The notes below the pieces were generated by a model. The model did not search any database. It saw only the letters and a list, made by a program, of their open reading frames with translations, and was not told the origin of the DNA. Made by a program: the position numbers and the translations under genes. 5,786 nt of DNA from Deltaproteobacteria bacterium (GTDB lineage: Bacteria > Desulfobacterota > DSM-4660 > Desulfatiglandales > Desulfatiglandaceae), in the NCBI GenBank assembly GCA_018644785.1, contig JABGPV010000303.1:1-5786 (forward strand). Reading direction: 5' to 3'. This document shows positions 1-5,786 of the stretch, in pieces; the first letter of the stretch is position 1; each line of letters begins with the position of its first letter.

Positions 1-348
1 AGGGCACTTTTCCTTGCAGGCACCGCAGCCGGTGCACTTGTCTTCGTCCACATAGCGGGCTTTCCGTTTGATGGTCGCCTTGAAATCGCCTTCTTCCCCT
101 TTGACTTCCAGAACTTCGGAATAAGCGAGAAGTTCGATGTTGGGATGTCGACCGACATCCAGCATTTTAGGCGAAAGGATTCAGATGGCGCAATCGTTGG
201 TGGGAAATGTCTTATCCAGTTGCGCCATTTTCCCGCCAATACTGGGCAATCGTTCCACCAGGTGGACCTTGAACCCCATCTCGGCCAGATCCAATGACGA
301 CTGGATCCCGGCAATGCCACCCCCAATTACAAGAATATCCTTACTCAC
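1..348 (-). CDS. hdrA: HdrA-like selenoprotein, 5' part only (cut by window edge)
   Basis: First 116 residues of an HdrA-type flavoprotein (heterodisulfide reductase subunit A family); the rest lies beyond position 1. HdrA carries the FAD that splits electron pairs between a high- and a low-potential acceptor, usually ferredoxin, in a soluble cytoplasmic complex. Visible are the FAD-binding GGGIAG (residues 9-14), [15 protein letters not shown], then CAIU with an in-frame UGA at residue 56, then ILSPK, and a ferredoxin motif with Cys105, 108, 111 and 115. The UGA sits where HdrA proteins have Cys or Sec, and the reading frame continues with textbook HdrA sequence, so I read it as Sec. I chose GTG at 348 because AGGAG lies 7 nt upstream; the ATG at 354 would have only 1 nt spacing. 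It is the third gene in the row, 85 nt after mvhD, and closely resembles the N-terminus of the large HdrA upstream. Its full length and C-terminal domains are unknown. Confidence 0.92.
143..160 (-). promoter_or_regulatory. Putative bacterial SECIS hairpin of hdrA
   Basis: On the minus-strand mRNA this is GGAUGUC-GGUC-GACAUCC, a perfect 7-bp stem with a GGUC loop, from +21 to +38 after the UGA. Bacterial SECIS elements lie inside the coding region just 3' of the UGA and present a G(G)U in the apical loop to the SelB factor. Position, compactness and loop fit that pattern. The 4-nt loop is tight, and could open to a larger loop if the closing C-G breaks. SelB binding is inferred. Confidence 0.72.
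181..183 (-). other. In-frame UGA read as selenocysteine (HdrA residue 56)
   Basis: The codon lies in NDCAI-UGA-ILSPK. HdrA proteins have Cys (or Sec in Methanococcus-type methanogens) here, giving a CxxC/CxxU motif. The frame continues with conserved HdrA sequence on the 3' side, and the paralogue at 5405-948 has UGA at the same alignment column. This excludes a chance stop or a sequencing error as the simple explanation. Confidence 0.93.
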
Positions 349-355
349 GGTCATT

Positions 356-360
356 CTCCT
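356..360 (-). promoter_or_regulatory. Ribosome binding site that selects the GTG start of hdrA
   Basis: AGGAG on the minus strand. It lies 7 nt before GTG 348-346 but only 1 nt before ATG 354-352. The ATG is therefore very likely not the start, although a gene caller may prefer it. The choice changes the N-terminus by only two residues. Confidence 0.7.
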
Positions 361-380
361 ATTTTCATTAATGTTAGCTC

Positions 381-419
381 AAAGGTGAAAGCTCAAAGCT
401 CAACGCCCCTTTCACCTTT
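381..419 (-). repeat. 11-bp perfect inverted repeat in the mvhD-hdrA spacer
   Basis: AAAGGTGAAAG (381-391) and CTTTCACCTTT (409-419) are perfect reverse complements with a 17-nt loop. On the mRNA the 5' arm is preceded by another copy of GAAAGGTGAAAGG-like sequence, and the loop repeats GAGCTTT, so the spacer looks built from short repeats. No U-run follows on the minus strand, so it is not an intrinsic terminator. A stabilising or processing hairpin between mvhD and hdrA is possible. Its function is not known. Confidence 0.6.
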
Positions 420-433
420 CACCTTCATGCTTA

Positions 434-853
434 TCAAGCCGCCTGCTTCAACACGGCGGATCCCAGTGTACGAACCTTTTCCGTGAATTCCCTGGCCACC
501 TCGGCAAAGCGAGTACCTTCGGCCGAGGAGATCCACTCGAGTCTGAGCCTTTCCGGATCAATTCCCAGAATTTTGATCAGCTCCTGTGTCAGGTTAAACA
601 TCTTTTCCGCTTTTACATTACCATCCAGGTAATGACAGTCCCCGAAGTGTCACCCGGCCACCAGAACGCCGTCCGCACCCCGTTGAAACGCCTTGAGAAT
701 AAAATTAGGGTTTACCCTGCCCGAACACATCACCCGGATAATTCTCATATTGGGCGGATATTGAAAACGGCTTACCCCTGCCAGATCAGCAGCAGAATAG
801 GCACACCAGTTGCACGCAAATGTTACGATCTTGGGATTAAACGTTTCACTCAT
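434..853 (-). CDS. mvhD: MvhD/VhuD-type iron-sulfur subunit, selenoprotein
   Basis: 139-residue protein of the MvhD/FlpD/VhuD family ('methyl-viologen-reducing hydrogenase delta subunit'), whose members are about 140 residues long. In methanogens this small [2Fe-2S] protein carries electrons from hydrogenase or formate dehydrogenase to HdrA. Diagnostic motifs are [12 protein letters not shown] (Cys14, Cys17), RVMCSGRV (Cys43), GVLVAG-U-HFGDCHY (Sec68, Cys73), and the C-terminal [20 protein letters not shown]. The UGA at residue 68 replaces the first Cys of the usual GCHxGDCHY motif, where methanococcal VhuD also uses Sec. I chose ATG 853-851 because GGAG lies 6 nt upstream; the in-frame ATG at 865 overlaps that site. 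The gene ends with tandem stops, TGA then TAA, which would guarantee termination in a cell that can read UGA as Sec. It is flanked on both sides by hdrA-type genes, its expected partners. No transmembrane segment or signal peptide is seen. Confidence 0.95.
616..634 (-). promoter_or_regulatory. Putative bacterial SECIS hairpin of mvhD
   Basis: On the mRNA this is CAUUACC-UGGAU-GGUAAUG, a perfect 7-bp stem with a UGGAU pentaloop, from +16 to +34 after the UGA. The loop GG is at +24/+25, the same offset as in the hdrL hairpin. It lies wholly within coding sequence, in CHYLDGNV, so both arms must also satisfy the protein. SelB recognition is inferred from position and loop. Confidence 0.75.
650..652 (-). 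other. In-frame UGA read as selenocysteine (MvhD residue 68)
   Basis: The codon sits between GADGVLVAG and HFGDCHY, exactly where the family has Cys or Sec. The 71 codons after it encode the conserved C-terminal half of MvhD in the same frame, ending at the tandem stop at 436-431. Reading it as a stop would leave a 67-residue fragment lacking the second half of the cluster-binding motif. Confidence 0.94.
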
Positions 854-859
854 AAGAAA

Positions 860-863
860 CTCC
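860..863 (-). promoter_or_regulatory. Ribosome binding site that selects the mvhD start
   Basis: GGAG on the minus strand, 6 nt before ATG 853-851. It overlaps the alternative in-frame ATG at 865, giving MEFL before MSETF, which makes that start unlikely. Confidence 0.65.
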
Positions 864-884
864 ATTCGGATTGCGAATTGTCAT

Positions 885-929
885 CAAGCCGACTCCGCCA
901 AAGCAGCTAATGCTACGACGGCCGGATCG
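885..929 (-). repeat. 45-bp hairpin-forming repeat, copy A (hdrL-mvhD spacer)
   Basis: 41 of 45 positions match the copy at 5432-5476, starting CAAGCCGACTCCGCCAAAG and ending GGCCGG(A/G)TCG on the plus strand. It folds into an inner hairpin (903-916, TAAT loop on the plus strand) and an imperfect outer stem, ACTCCGCC against GGCCGGAT. Two of the four differences from copy B fall in stems. Both keep pairing as G-U only in the minus-strand RNA, which is the transcribed strand here. Both copies lie 5' of a gene in this operon. It resembles a REP-type dispersed element. A genome-wide count would show whether it is one. Confidence 0.75.
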
Positions 930-930
930 T

Positions 931-957
931 CAATCAACAATCAACAATCACCAATCT
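931..957. repeat. CAATCAA heptamer tandem repeat across the hdrL stop codon
   Basis: CAATCAA, CAATCAA, CAATCAC, CAATCT run head to tail. On the minus strand this is a TTGATTG-type repeat. The hdrL stop (TGA 950-948) lies inside the array, and a second in-frame TGA occurs at 932-930, five codons further on. Slippage here would change only the last residues or the spacer. No function is evident. Confidence 0.75.
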
Positions 958-3900
958 AAAGCCGCATCCACCATGGTTAGTACTTCTTCGTCATCATAAT
1001 GAAAGATCTCGGCCGCCCCCGTGGGACATGCCACAGCACAGGCGCCGCACCCCTTGCAAAGAGCCGCCTGCACCCGGGACACCTGACCACCCTCCTCTAA
1101 ATCAACCAGGCCAATGGCGCCGTAGGGGCAGGCATCCTCGCACATACCGCAACTGATGCAGTAGCGTTCGTTCACATGGGAAACCACCCCTTCCACAGAA
1201 AGGGTTTCCTTACTAAGGACCACAGACGCTCTGGATGCAGCCGCTTTGGCCTGGGCCACGCTCTCTTCAATGGGTTTGGGGTAGTGGGCCATGCCTGCCA
1301 GGAAGATTCCTTCCGATGCGAACTCAACGGGTCTCAGCTTGGCATGGGCTTCCATAAAGAATCCATCTTCATTCACGGAGAGCTTGTACATCTGGGCCAG
1401 ACTTTCGTTATCCCGGGGAACGATGGCGCTTGCCAGCACCAGCAGATCAGGGCTCATTTGAATTTCCCGATCAAGGATATGGTCCTTGATCGTCACCACC
1501 AGCTGATCTCCCTCTTTTTGAACCCGCGGCTTGTTATCCAGGTCGTACCGAATGAAGATCACACCCTTTTCTCTGGCCTTGCGGTAAAGTGCTTCCCGTT
1601 GTCCGTAGGTCCGGATATCCCGATACAGAACAAAAACATCCATGTCGGGATTGATCTCTTTCAATTCCAGGGCTGATTTGATGCTATGGGTACAACAAAC
1701 CTTTGAGCAATAGGGACGCTCCGGCTCCCTGGACCCCACACACTGGATCAACACGGCGGAACCCGCCTTTTTCACCCGGTCGTCCCCGGCCATTAAAGCC
1801 GCGTCAAAATCGAGGTGGCTCAACACCCGATCATCGTCGCCGTAGAGATATTCATTGGGTTTGAATTCCTCGGAGCCCACCGCCACCACCACGGCACCAT
1901 GTTTCAGGGTTGTATCGGTCCCGTTGTGCGAAATGGTGGTTTCAAAATTGCCCACAAACCCGGCAGCATCCTTGATGGTGGTCTCTTTGTAGACATCAAC
2001 CAGAGGATGATTCTCCACCTGCTGAACCATTCCCCGCACAGCGTCGGAAATCTTGTCTCCCCGCCAGGTCTCATTGAGCATCAGGGCATTGCCGCCCAGC
2101 TGACCGGACTGCTCCACCAGATAGGTATGGTATCCCTGATCGGCCAGTCCCACGGCCGCGGTCATACCGGAGATGCCGCCCCCGATCACCAGGGCCTTGC
2201 TGTCAACGCTAATGGTGGGCTGGGGCAGGGGCTGGATCAATTGGGCCCGGGCCACGGACATTCGCACCAGGTCCTTTGATTTCCGTGTGGCCTCTTCCTT
2301 CTCCTTGCTGTGGACCCAGGAGCACTGGTTGCGGATATTGGCCATTTCAAAGAGATACTTGTTCAGCCCCGCATCCCGCATGGTTTCCTGGAACAGGGGC
2401 TCATGGGTCCGCGGGGTGCACGCCGCCACAACAACGCGGTTCAACCCCTCGCGCTCAATAACATCCCTCATGACGTCCTGGGTATCCTGGGAACAGGTAA
2501 AGAGGTTTTCGTCCACATAGGCCACACCCGGCAGGGTTTTGGCATATTTCGCCACCTCAGGTACGTTGACAATTCCGCCGATATTGGTGCCGCAATTACA
2601 TACAAAAACCCCGATGCGCGGTTCTTCCCGGGAAACATCCCGCTCCTCGGGGTAGCTTCTCTCTTTTACCATGGTTCCCCGGGCCGCAGAAAGCTTTCCT
2701 TTGGCGTCGCAAGCCGCCGCGCTGGCTTCCATGACGGAAATGGGAATATCCTTGGGCTCCTGAAACGCACCGCACACATAAATACCACGCCGCGAGGTCT
2801 CGACCGGGTTGAACACACTGGTTTCCACGAAATTGTCGGCATCCAGCGCCACTTCCAGGTTTTCGGCCAGTTCCACCAGGGTAGCTTGGGTTTCAAGGCC
2901 GACGGAAAGCACCACCAGGTCAAATTGCTCCGATTGCATGGACCCGTTTTCATCCACATATTCCAGGATGGGGTTGTGGGTCTCGCTCTCTTCCGCGACG
3001 GAATGAATTCGGGATCGGATAAACCGAACCCCCTGTTCATCCCTGGCACGGTCATAGTAGCGTTCAAAATCCTTTCCATAGGTCCGCATGTCCATGAAAA
3101 AGATGGCCGCATCCAGTTCGCCGGCCGCATGTTCTTTGGAGATCACTGCCTCTTTCACCGCATACATACAGCAAACGGAAGAACAATAGGCATGATCGCA
3201 ACGATTGGTGTCCCTGGACCCCACGCATTGCAACCAGGCAATCTTTTTGGGCTCCTGGCCGTCAGACGGCCGCTGTAGATGTCCCATGCTGGGTCCCGTG
3301 GCGCTCAGGATGCGCTCAAACTCCATGCTGGTCACCACGTTGGGGTAGGTGGCATAGTGATAGGTGTCATACTGTCCGGGATCATATGGCTGAAAGCCGG
3401 GGGCCAGAATAACCGCCCCCACGTTCAGGGATAATCGGTTCACCTGCTCGTCATGAGTTTTCAGGGTAACCGCTTCAGCCTTGCATGCTTTGACACACTC
3501 GTAGCACTCGCAGCATCCACCGCAGTTGAGACACCTGGCCGCCTCGGACCGGCTGGTTTCTTCATCCACCAGCAGGCTCACTTCTTTAAAGCCGGGAAGT
3601 CTCTCCTCCACGGGAAGGGTGGGAACCCGCATTCGGTTCAGGGTCGGCGCATCATCGGGAATCTCAACCCAGTTGGTGCCTACGGGCGGTTCGTCCTGCC
3701 ATTCGGTGGGCAGTTCTTCGCCTTGGAGATATTTGACCATGTACCGGGCCGCCCGCTTTCCGGCATCAACCGCCTCGATCACCGTGGCAGGGCCGGTAAT
3801 AACGTCACCGCCGGCAAAAACGCCCGGGATACTGGTTTGAAGTGTCTCGCCGTTAACCTTCAGAAGATTCCATTTGGACACTTCCGCTTTAAATCTCTCA

Positions 3901-5405
3901 TCCAGAAAATCCAGATCCGGTTCCTGCCCGATGGCGGGAATGATGTGGGCCGCTTCAATGAAAAACTCCGAATCTGCAATGGGGATCGGTTTTCGTCGGC
4001 CGGTGGTATCGGCGGCTGTCAGCCGGGTCCGAATGCACTCGATACCCGCCGCTTTGCCGTTTTCTTCAGCGATTCTTATGGGCGCCACCAGGAAATGGAT
4101 TTTAATCCCTTCCTTTTCGGCTTCCTCTATCTCTTCCGGCTCAGCCAGCATCTCTGTCCGTGAACGCCGGTAGATAATATGGGCTTCATCGGCCCCCAAC
4201 CGCAATGCAGTCCGGGCACCATCAAGGGCCGAATGGCCACCCCCGACAATAACGGCCTTACCTTGAAGTTCTGTTATGTTACCCAGCTCCACATCCGTAA
4301 GGAAACCGGTTACATCCCGAACCCCTTCCGTTTCCTCACCCGCAAGATGCAGTTTCAAGCCTTTCCAGGCACCGGGGCCCAAGAATATCGCTTTCGCGCC
4401 ATGGGCCTGGAGTTCTTCCAGAGTAACATCTTTCCCGATGGCTGTACTCGTGTGGATTTCAATGCCATAACGTTTCAGATTCTCGATTTCATTGTCCAGG
4501 ACCGCCCTGGGGAGCCGATGTGCAGGAATGCCGTAACGCATCATACCGCCGGCTTCAGGCATGGCCTCGTAAACGCTTACCTTATATCCTTCAAGCGCCA
4601 GAAAATATGCAGCCGTAAGGCCCGCAGGTCCGGAACCCACAACCGCGACCTTTTCCTTTTTTACCTCTATTTCGGGTACCGGGATTTCCTGCAGATTGGT
4701 CCGATCTGCTGCCACACGCTTCAATTCCCGTATGGAGATGGGTTCATCCATTTCCAGACGTCGGCAGCTTTTTTCGCAGGGGTGGGGGCATACACGACCC
4801 AGCACACCTGGCAAGGGTAAATCCCGCATGATGATTTCGACGGCTTCCCTGTATTTGCCCTCCTTCACCATCTGGACATACCCTTGGACATTCAGGTTCG
4901 CCGGACAGGCCATTCGGCACGGCGCCAGATCCAGTTTCTCGATGGCAAAACCCCCGGGAATGGCCTGGGCATAAGATTTGTAGGTGGCTTTACGGTCCAC
5001 CAACGCCATATCGTATTCGCTGGGCCGCTCAACAGGACATACCTCTGTGCAATCCCCGCATGCGGTACAGACATCAGGATCAATATATCGCGGCGTTTTG
5101 GTGAGTGTTACTTCAAAGTTTCCTTCTTCTCCATTCACTTCATCCACGTCTGAACAGGTGTGAAGCTCGATATTGGTGTGCCGGCCGACCTCGACCAGTT
5201 TTGGAGAAATAATTCACATGGCGCAGTCATTGGTGGGAAACGTCTTGTCCAGCTGGGCCATCACGCCACCGATGGCCGATGATTTTTCCACCAGATGAAC
5301 ATAAAACCCAGCATCCGCCAGGTCCAGGGCCGACTGCATGCCGGCGATACCACCGCCCACAACCATCACAGCGCCTTGTACTTTTTGATTTTTCTCTGAT
5401 TTCAT
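948..5405 (-). CDS. hdrA: Giant HdrA/HdrL-type fusion selenoprotein (HdrA, GltD-like insert, second HdrA)
   Basis: 1485 residues when the UGA at 5216-5214 is read as Sec. Domain order: FAD site GGGIAG (17-22); CAMU (61-64, Sec64); ferredoxin motif (Cys113/116/119/123); GltD/NfnB-like Fe-S region (Cys163/167/206/210/214); second FAD site GSGPAG (257-262); NAD(P)H site GGGHSA (388-393); [15 protein letters not shown] (532-546); seven-Cys segment (625-641); HdrA motif QCVGSRD and YCSSVCCMY (about 726-748); CNCGTNIGG (936-944); third FAD site GGGISG (1075-1080); second QCVGSR (from 1221) and YCSKVCC (1232-1238); C-terminal double ferredoxin (Cys1416/1419/1422/1426 and 1450/1453/1456/1460). It is thus two HdrA units with a pyridine-nucleotide oxidoreductase spliced into the first. 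The second unit lacks the CAxU motif. Large HdrA-GltD fusions are known in sulfate reducers as HdrL. Likely role: cytoplasmic flavin-based electron bifurcation or confurcation between NAD(P)H, ferredoxin and an MvhD-fed donor; substrates are inferred. Start ATG 5405 has GAGGAG 7 nt upstream. An open frame from 5147 alone would miss the first 86 residues. Confidence 0.93.
5181..5198 (-). promoter_or_regulatory. Putative bacterial SECIS hairpin of hdrL
   Basis: On the mRNA this is CUGGUC-GAGGUC-GGCCGG, a 6-bp stem including two G-U pairs, from +16 to +33 after the UGA. The loop holds AGGUC, the same pentamer as in the E. coli fdhF SECIS apical loop (from memory), with GG at +24/+25. The stem is the weakest of the three by pairing. 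The alternative self-complementary CCGGCC could compete. Confidence 0.68.
5214..5216 (-). other. In-frame UGA read as selenocysteine (HdrL residue 64)
   Basis: The codon lies in [21 protein letters not shown], the HdrA CxxC/CxxU site. The 22 codons between it and the next possible start at 5147 encode conserved HdrA sequence in the same frame. The upstream part carries the FAD motif and its own ribosome binding site. The paralogue at 348-1 has UGA at the identical column. Confidence 0.95.
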
Positions 5406-5412
5406 ATAACGA

Positions 5413-5418
5413 CTCCTC
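5413..5418 (-). promoter_or_regulatory. Ribosome binding site of hdrL
   Basis: GAGGAG on the minus strand, 7 nt before ATG 5405-5403. It lies between that ATG and an upstream in-frame GTG at 5432, so the ATG (MKSEKNQK) is the better start. It also shows that translation begins upstream of the UGA, which supports Sec decoding over re-initiation at 5147. Confidence 0.8.
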
Positions 5419-5431
5419 AATCCGCAATCCA

Positions 5432-5477
5432 CAAGCCGACTCCGCCAAAGTAGCGAACGCTACGACGGCCGGGTCGG
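5432..5477 (-). repeat. 45-bp hairpin-forming repeat, copy B (hdrL leader)
   Basis: Copy of the 885-929 element. The inner hairpin is GTAGC-GAAC-GCTAC (5450-5463), perfect. The outer arms CCGACTCCGCC (5436-5446) and GGCCGGGTCGG (5467-5477) pair with two mismatches. It ends 13 nt 5' of the hdrL ribosome binding site, so if transcribed it would be a stable leader hairpin next to the translation start. It could be a REP-type repeat or a leader regulatory structure. Confidence 0.75.
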
Positions 5478-5507
5478 AGGCATCTCTTGGGCTGGATGAC
5501 GGGAAGA

Positions 5508-5513
5508 ATTATA
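5508..5513 (-). promoter_or_regulatory. Candidate -10 box upstream of hdrL
   Basis: TATAAT on the minus strand, about 100 nt before the hdrL start. No good -35 hexamer lies at 16-18 nt spacing (the best there is TGTGGG), so this is weak. If real, the leader would contain the hairpin repeat at 5432-5477. Another sigma factor or a promoter outside the window is equally possible. Confidence 0.25.
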
Positions 5514-5633
5514 TTCTGTTCAAGCCGCAACCCACACCGGATCTGCATACCCCTCGCACCCTTGAACTAAGCGTTTTTGAGCGTGGCCGCACGGAACATG
5601 CCGAAGCGCCGCTTCTCTTTTTGTGTGAGCCTG

Positions 5634-5654
5634 AAAAAAGCCTTGTGAAAAGGC
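5634..5654 (-). terminator. Weak intrinsic terminator candidate upstream of the operon
   Basis: On the minus strand this is GCCTT-TTCAC-AAGGC followed directly by TTTTTT: a 5-bp stem, 5-nt loop and six Ts. The stem is short, so efficiency would be modest. Its place, 229 nt before the hdrL start, would fit the end of an upstream minus-strand transcript and separate it from the hdrL operon. Confidence 0.35.
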
Positions 5655-5786
5655 GTCTTGGCCGATTGGATGGGACGTCAAAATCTCTCTTACTGCTGGG
5701 CACAAACCGGCGTGGTGCCATGATGCGGGCGCCCATTCCGTGGGGAACGCTTCCCAGCCGCTATGACGCGCTGCTGGCGGCAAACA

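Larger units (their letters stand above)
5478..5786. other. Upstream region with no supportable gene
   Basis: About 309 bases. Several frames are open on both strands, including 5786-5520 minus (ending VWVAA), 5736-5509 minus, and one plus-strand frame that stays open to the window edge. None has a convincing start with a ribosome binding site or any domain I recognise. The peptides are basic and low in recognisable structure, as expected from GC-rich DNA with few stops. The minus frame 5786-5520 could be the tail of a gene beyond the window, but it shows no family motif. The region also has a 7-bp inverted repeat, GTTCAAG (5518-5524) and CTTGAAC (5561-5567), and the weak terminator and -10 candidates listed separately. 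Confidence 0.6.

Noticed and set aside
381..419. Inverted repeat as an intrinsic terminator between mvhD and hdrA
   Set aside because: No U-run follows the stem on the minus strand, and the next gene begins soon after with its own ribosome binding site.
181..652. A genetic code in which UGA is generally a sense codon (for example Trp)
   Set aside because: UGA serves as the final stop of hdrL and mvhD, the internal UGAs occur only at known Sec sites, and tryptophans are encoded by UGG.
632..910. Plus-strand frame opposite mvhD
   Set aside because: It lies antisense to a recognised, conserved gene and shows no family motif. The same holds for the other plus-strand frames between 1176 and 5153.
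931..957. Heptamer repeat as a CRISPR array or phase-variation switch
   Set aside because: There are fewer than four short units with no spacers, and length change would affect only the last residues of HdrL or the spacer.
2310..3278. 322-codon plus-strand frame inside hdrL
   Set aside because: It is long but fully antisense to conserved HdrL sequence, including the CNCG and CVGSRD regions. It has no recognisable domain and is rich in His, Gly and Phe as expected from antisense reading.
5148..5216. hdrL as a pseudogene broken by a nonsense codon, with translation restarting at GTG 5147
   Set aside because: The UGA is at the conserved Cys/Sec column, the frame is intact on both sides, the paralogue has UGA in the same column, and a good ribosome binding site precedes 5405.
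5496..5573. Short plus-strand frame beginning ATG ACG GGA
   Set aside because: The GGAGG is about 15 nt away, the frame ends after about 25 codons, and the peptide shows no recognisable feature.

Overview
The window reads as accessory energy-metabolism DNA from an anaerobic, selenoprotein-rich bacterium, most likely a sulfate-reducing Desulfobacterota (Desulfobacteraceae/Desulfosarcinaceae type). I infer this from gene content: HdrA-like proteins, one of them a very large HdrL-type fusion, with a MvhD-type subunit, selenocysteine (Sec) decoding, and a moderately GC-rich sequence. No database search was possible, so the taxon is inference.

All supported genes lie on the minus strand and read right to left as one probable operon: (1) a 1485-residue HdrA/HdrL fusion, 5405 to 948; (2) a 139-residue MvhD-type iron-sulfur subunit, 853 to 434; (3) a second HdrA, starting at 348 and cut by the window edge at position 1. 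Spacers are 94 and 85 nt. A leader or intergenic stretch (about 5406-5786) precedes the operon and holds no gene I can support.

The central result is that each gene contains one in-frame UGA that is best read as Sec, not stop. The UGAs are at 5216-5214 (residue 64), 652-650 (residue 68) and 183-181 (residue 56). Each falls where the protein family has a conserved Cys or Sec: the CAxU motif of HdrA twice, and the UHFGDC motif of MvhD. Each is followed by a compact hairpin with GG in its loop at +24/+25 or +28/+29, as expected of a bacterial SECIS element. A standard gene caller would cut all three genes: HdrL would lose about 86 N-terminal residues, MvhD would be halved, and the second HdrA would be split.

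Functionally, MvhD-type proteins pass electrons from a hydrogenase or formate dehydrogenase to HdrA. The HdrA flavin is the site of electron bifurcation or confurcation with ferredoxin. The HdrL protein also carries a GltD/NfnB-like FAD/NAD(P)H module inside its first HdrA half, and a second HdrA half that has lost the Cys/Sec motif. The cluster may therefore link NAD(P)H, ferredoxin and an MvhD-delivered donor. No hdrB, hdrC, hydrogenase or formate dehydrogenase gene is in the window.

The non-coding parts hold a 45-bp hairpin-forming repeat upstream of both hdrL and mvhD, a heptamer tandem repeat across the hdrL stop codon, and an 11-bp inverted repeat in the mvhD-hdrA spacer. The upstream region also has a weak terminator candidate and a weak -10 candidate.
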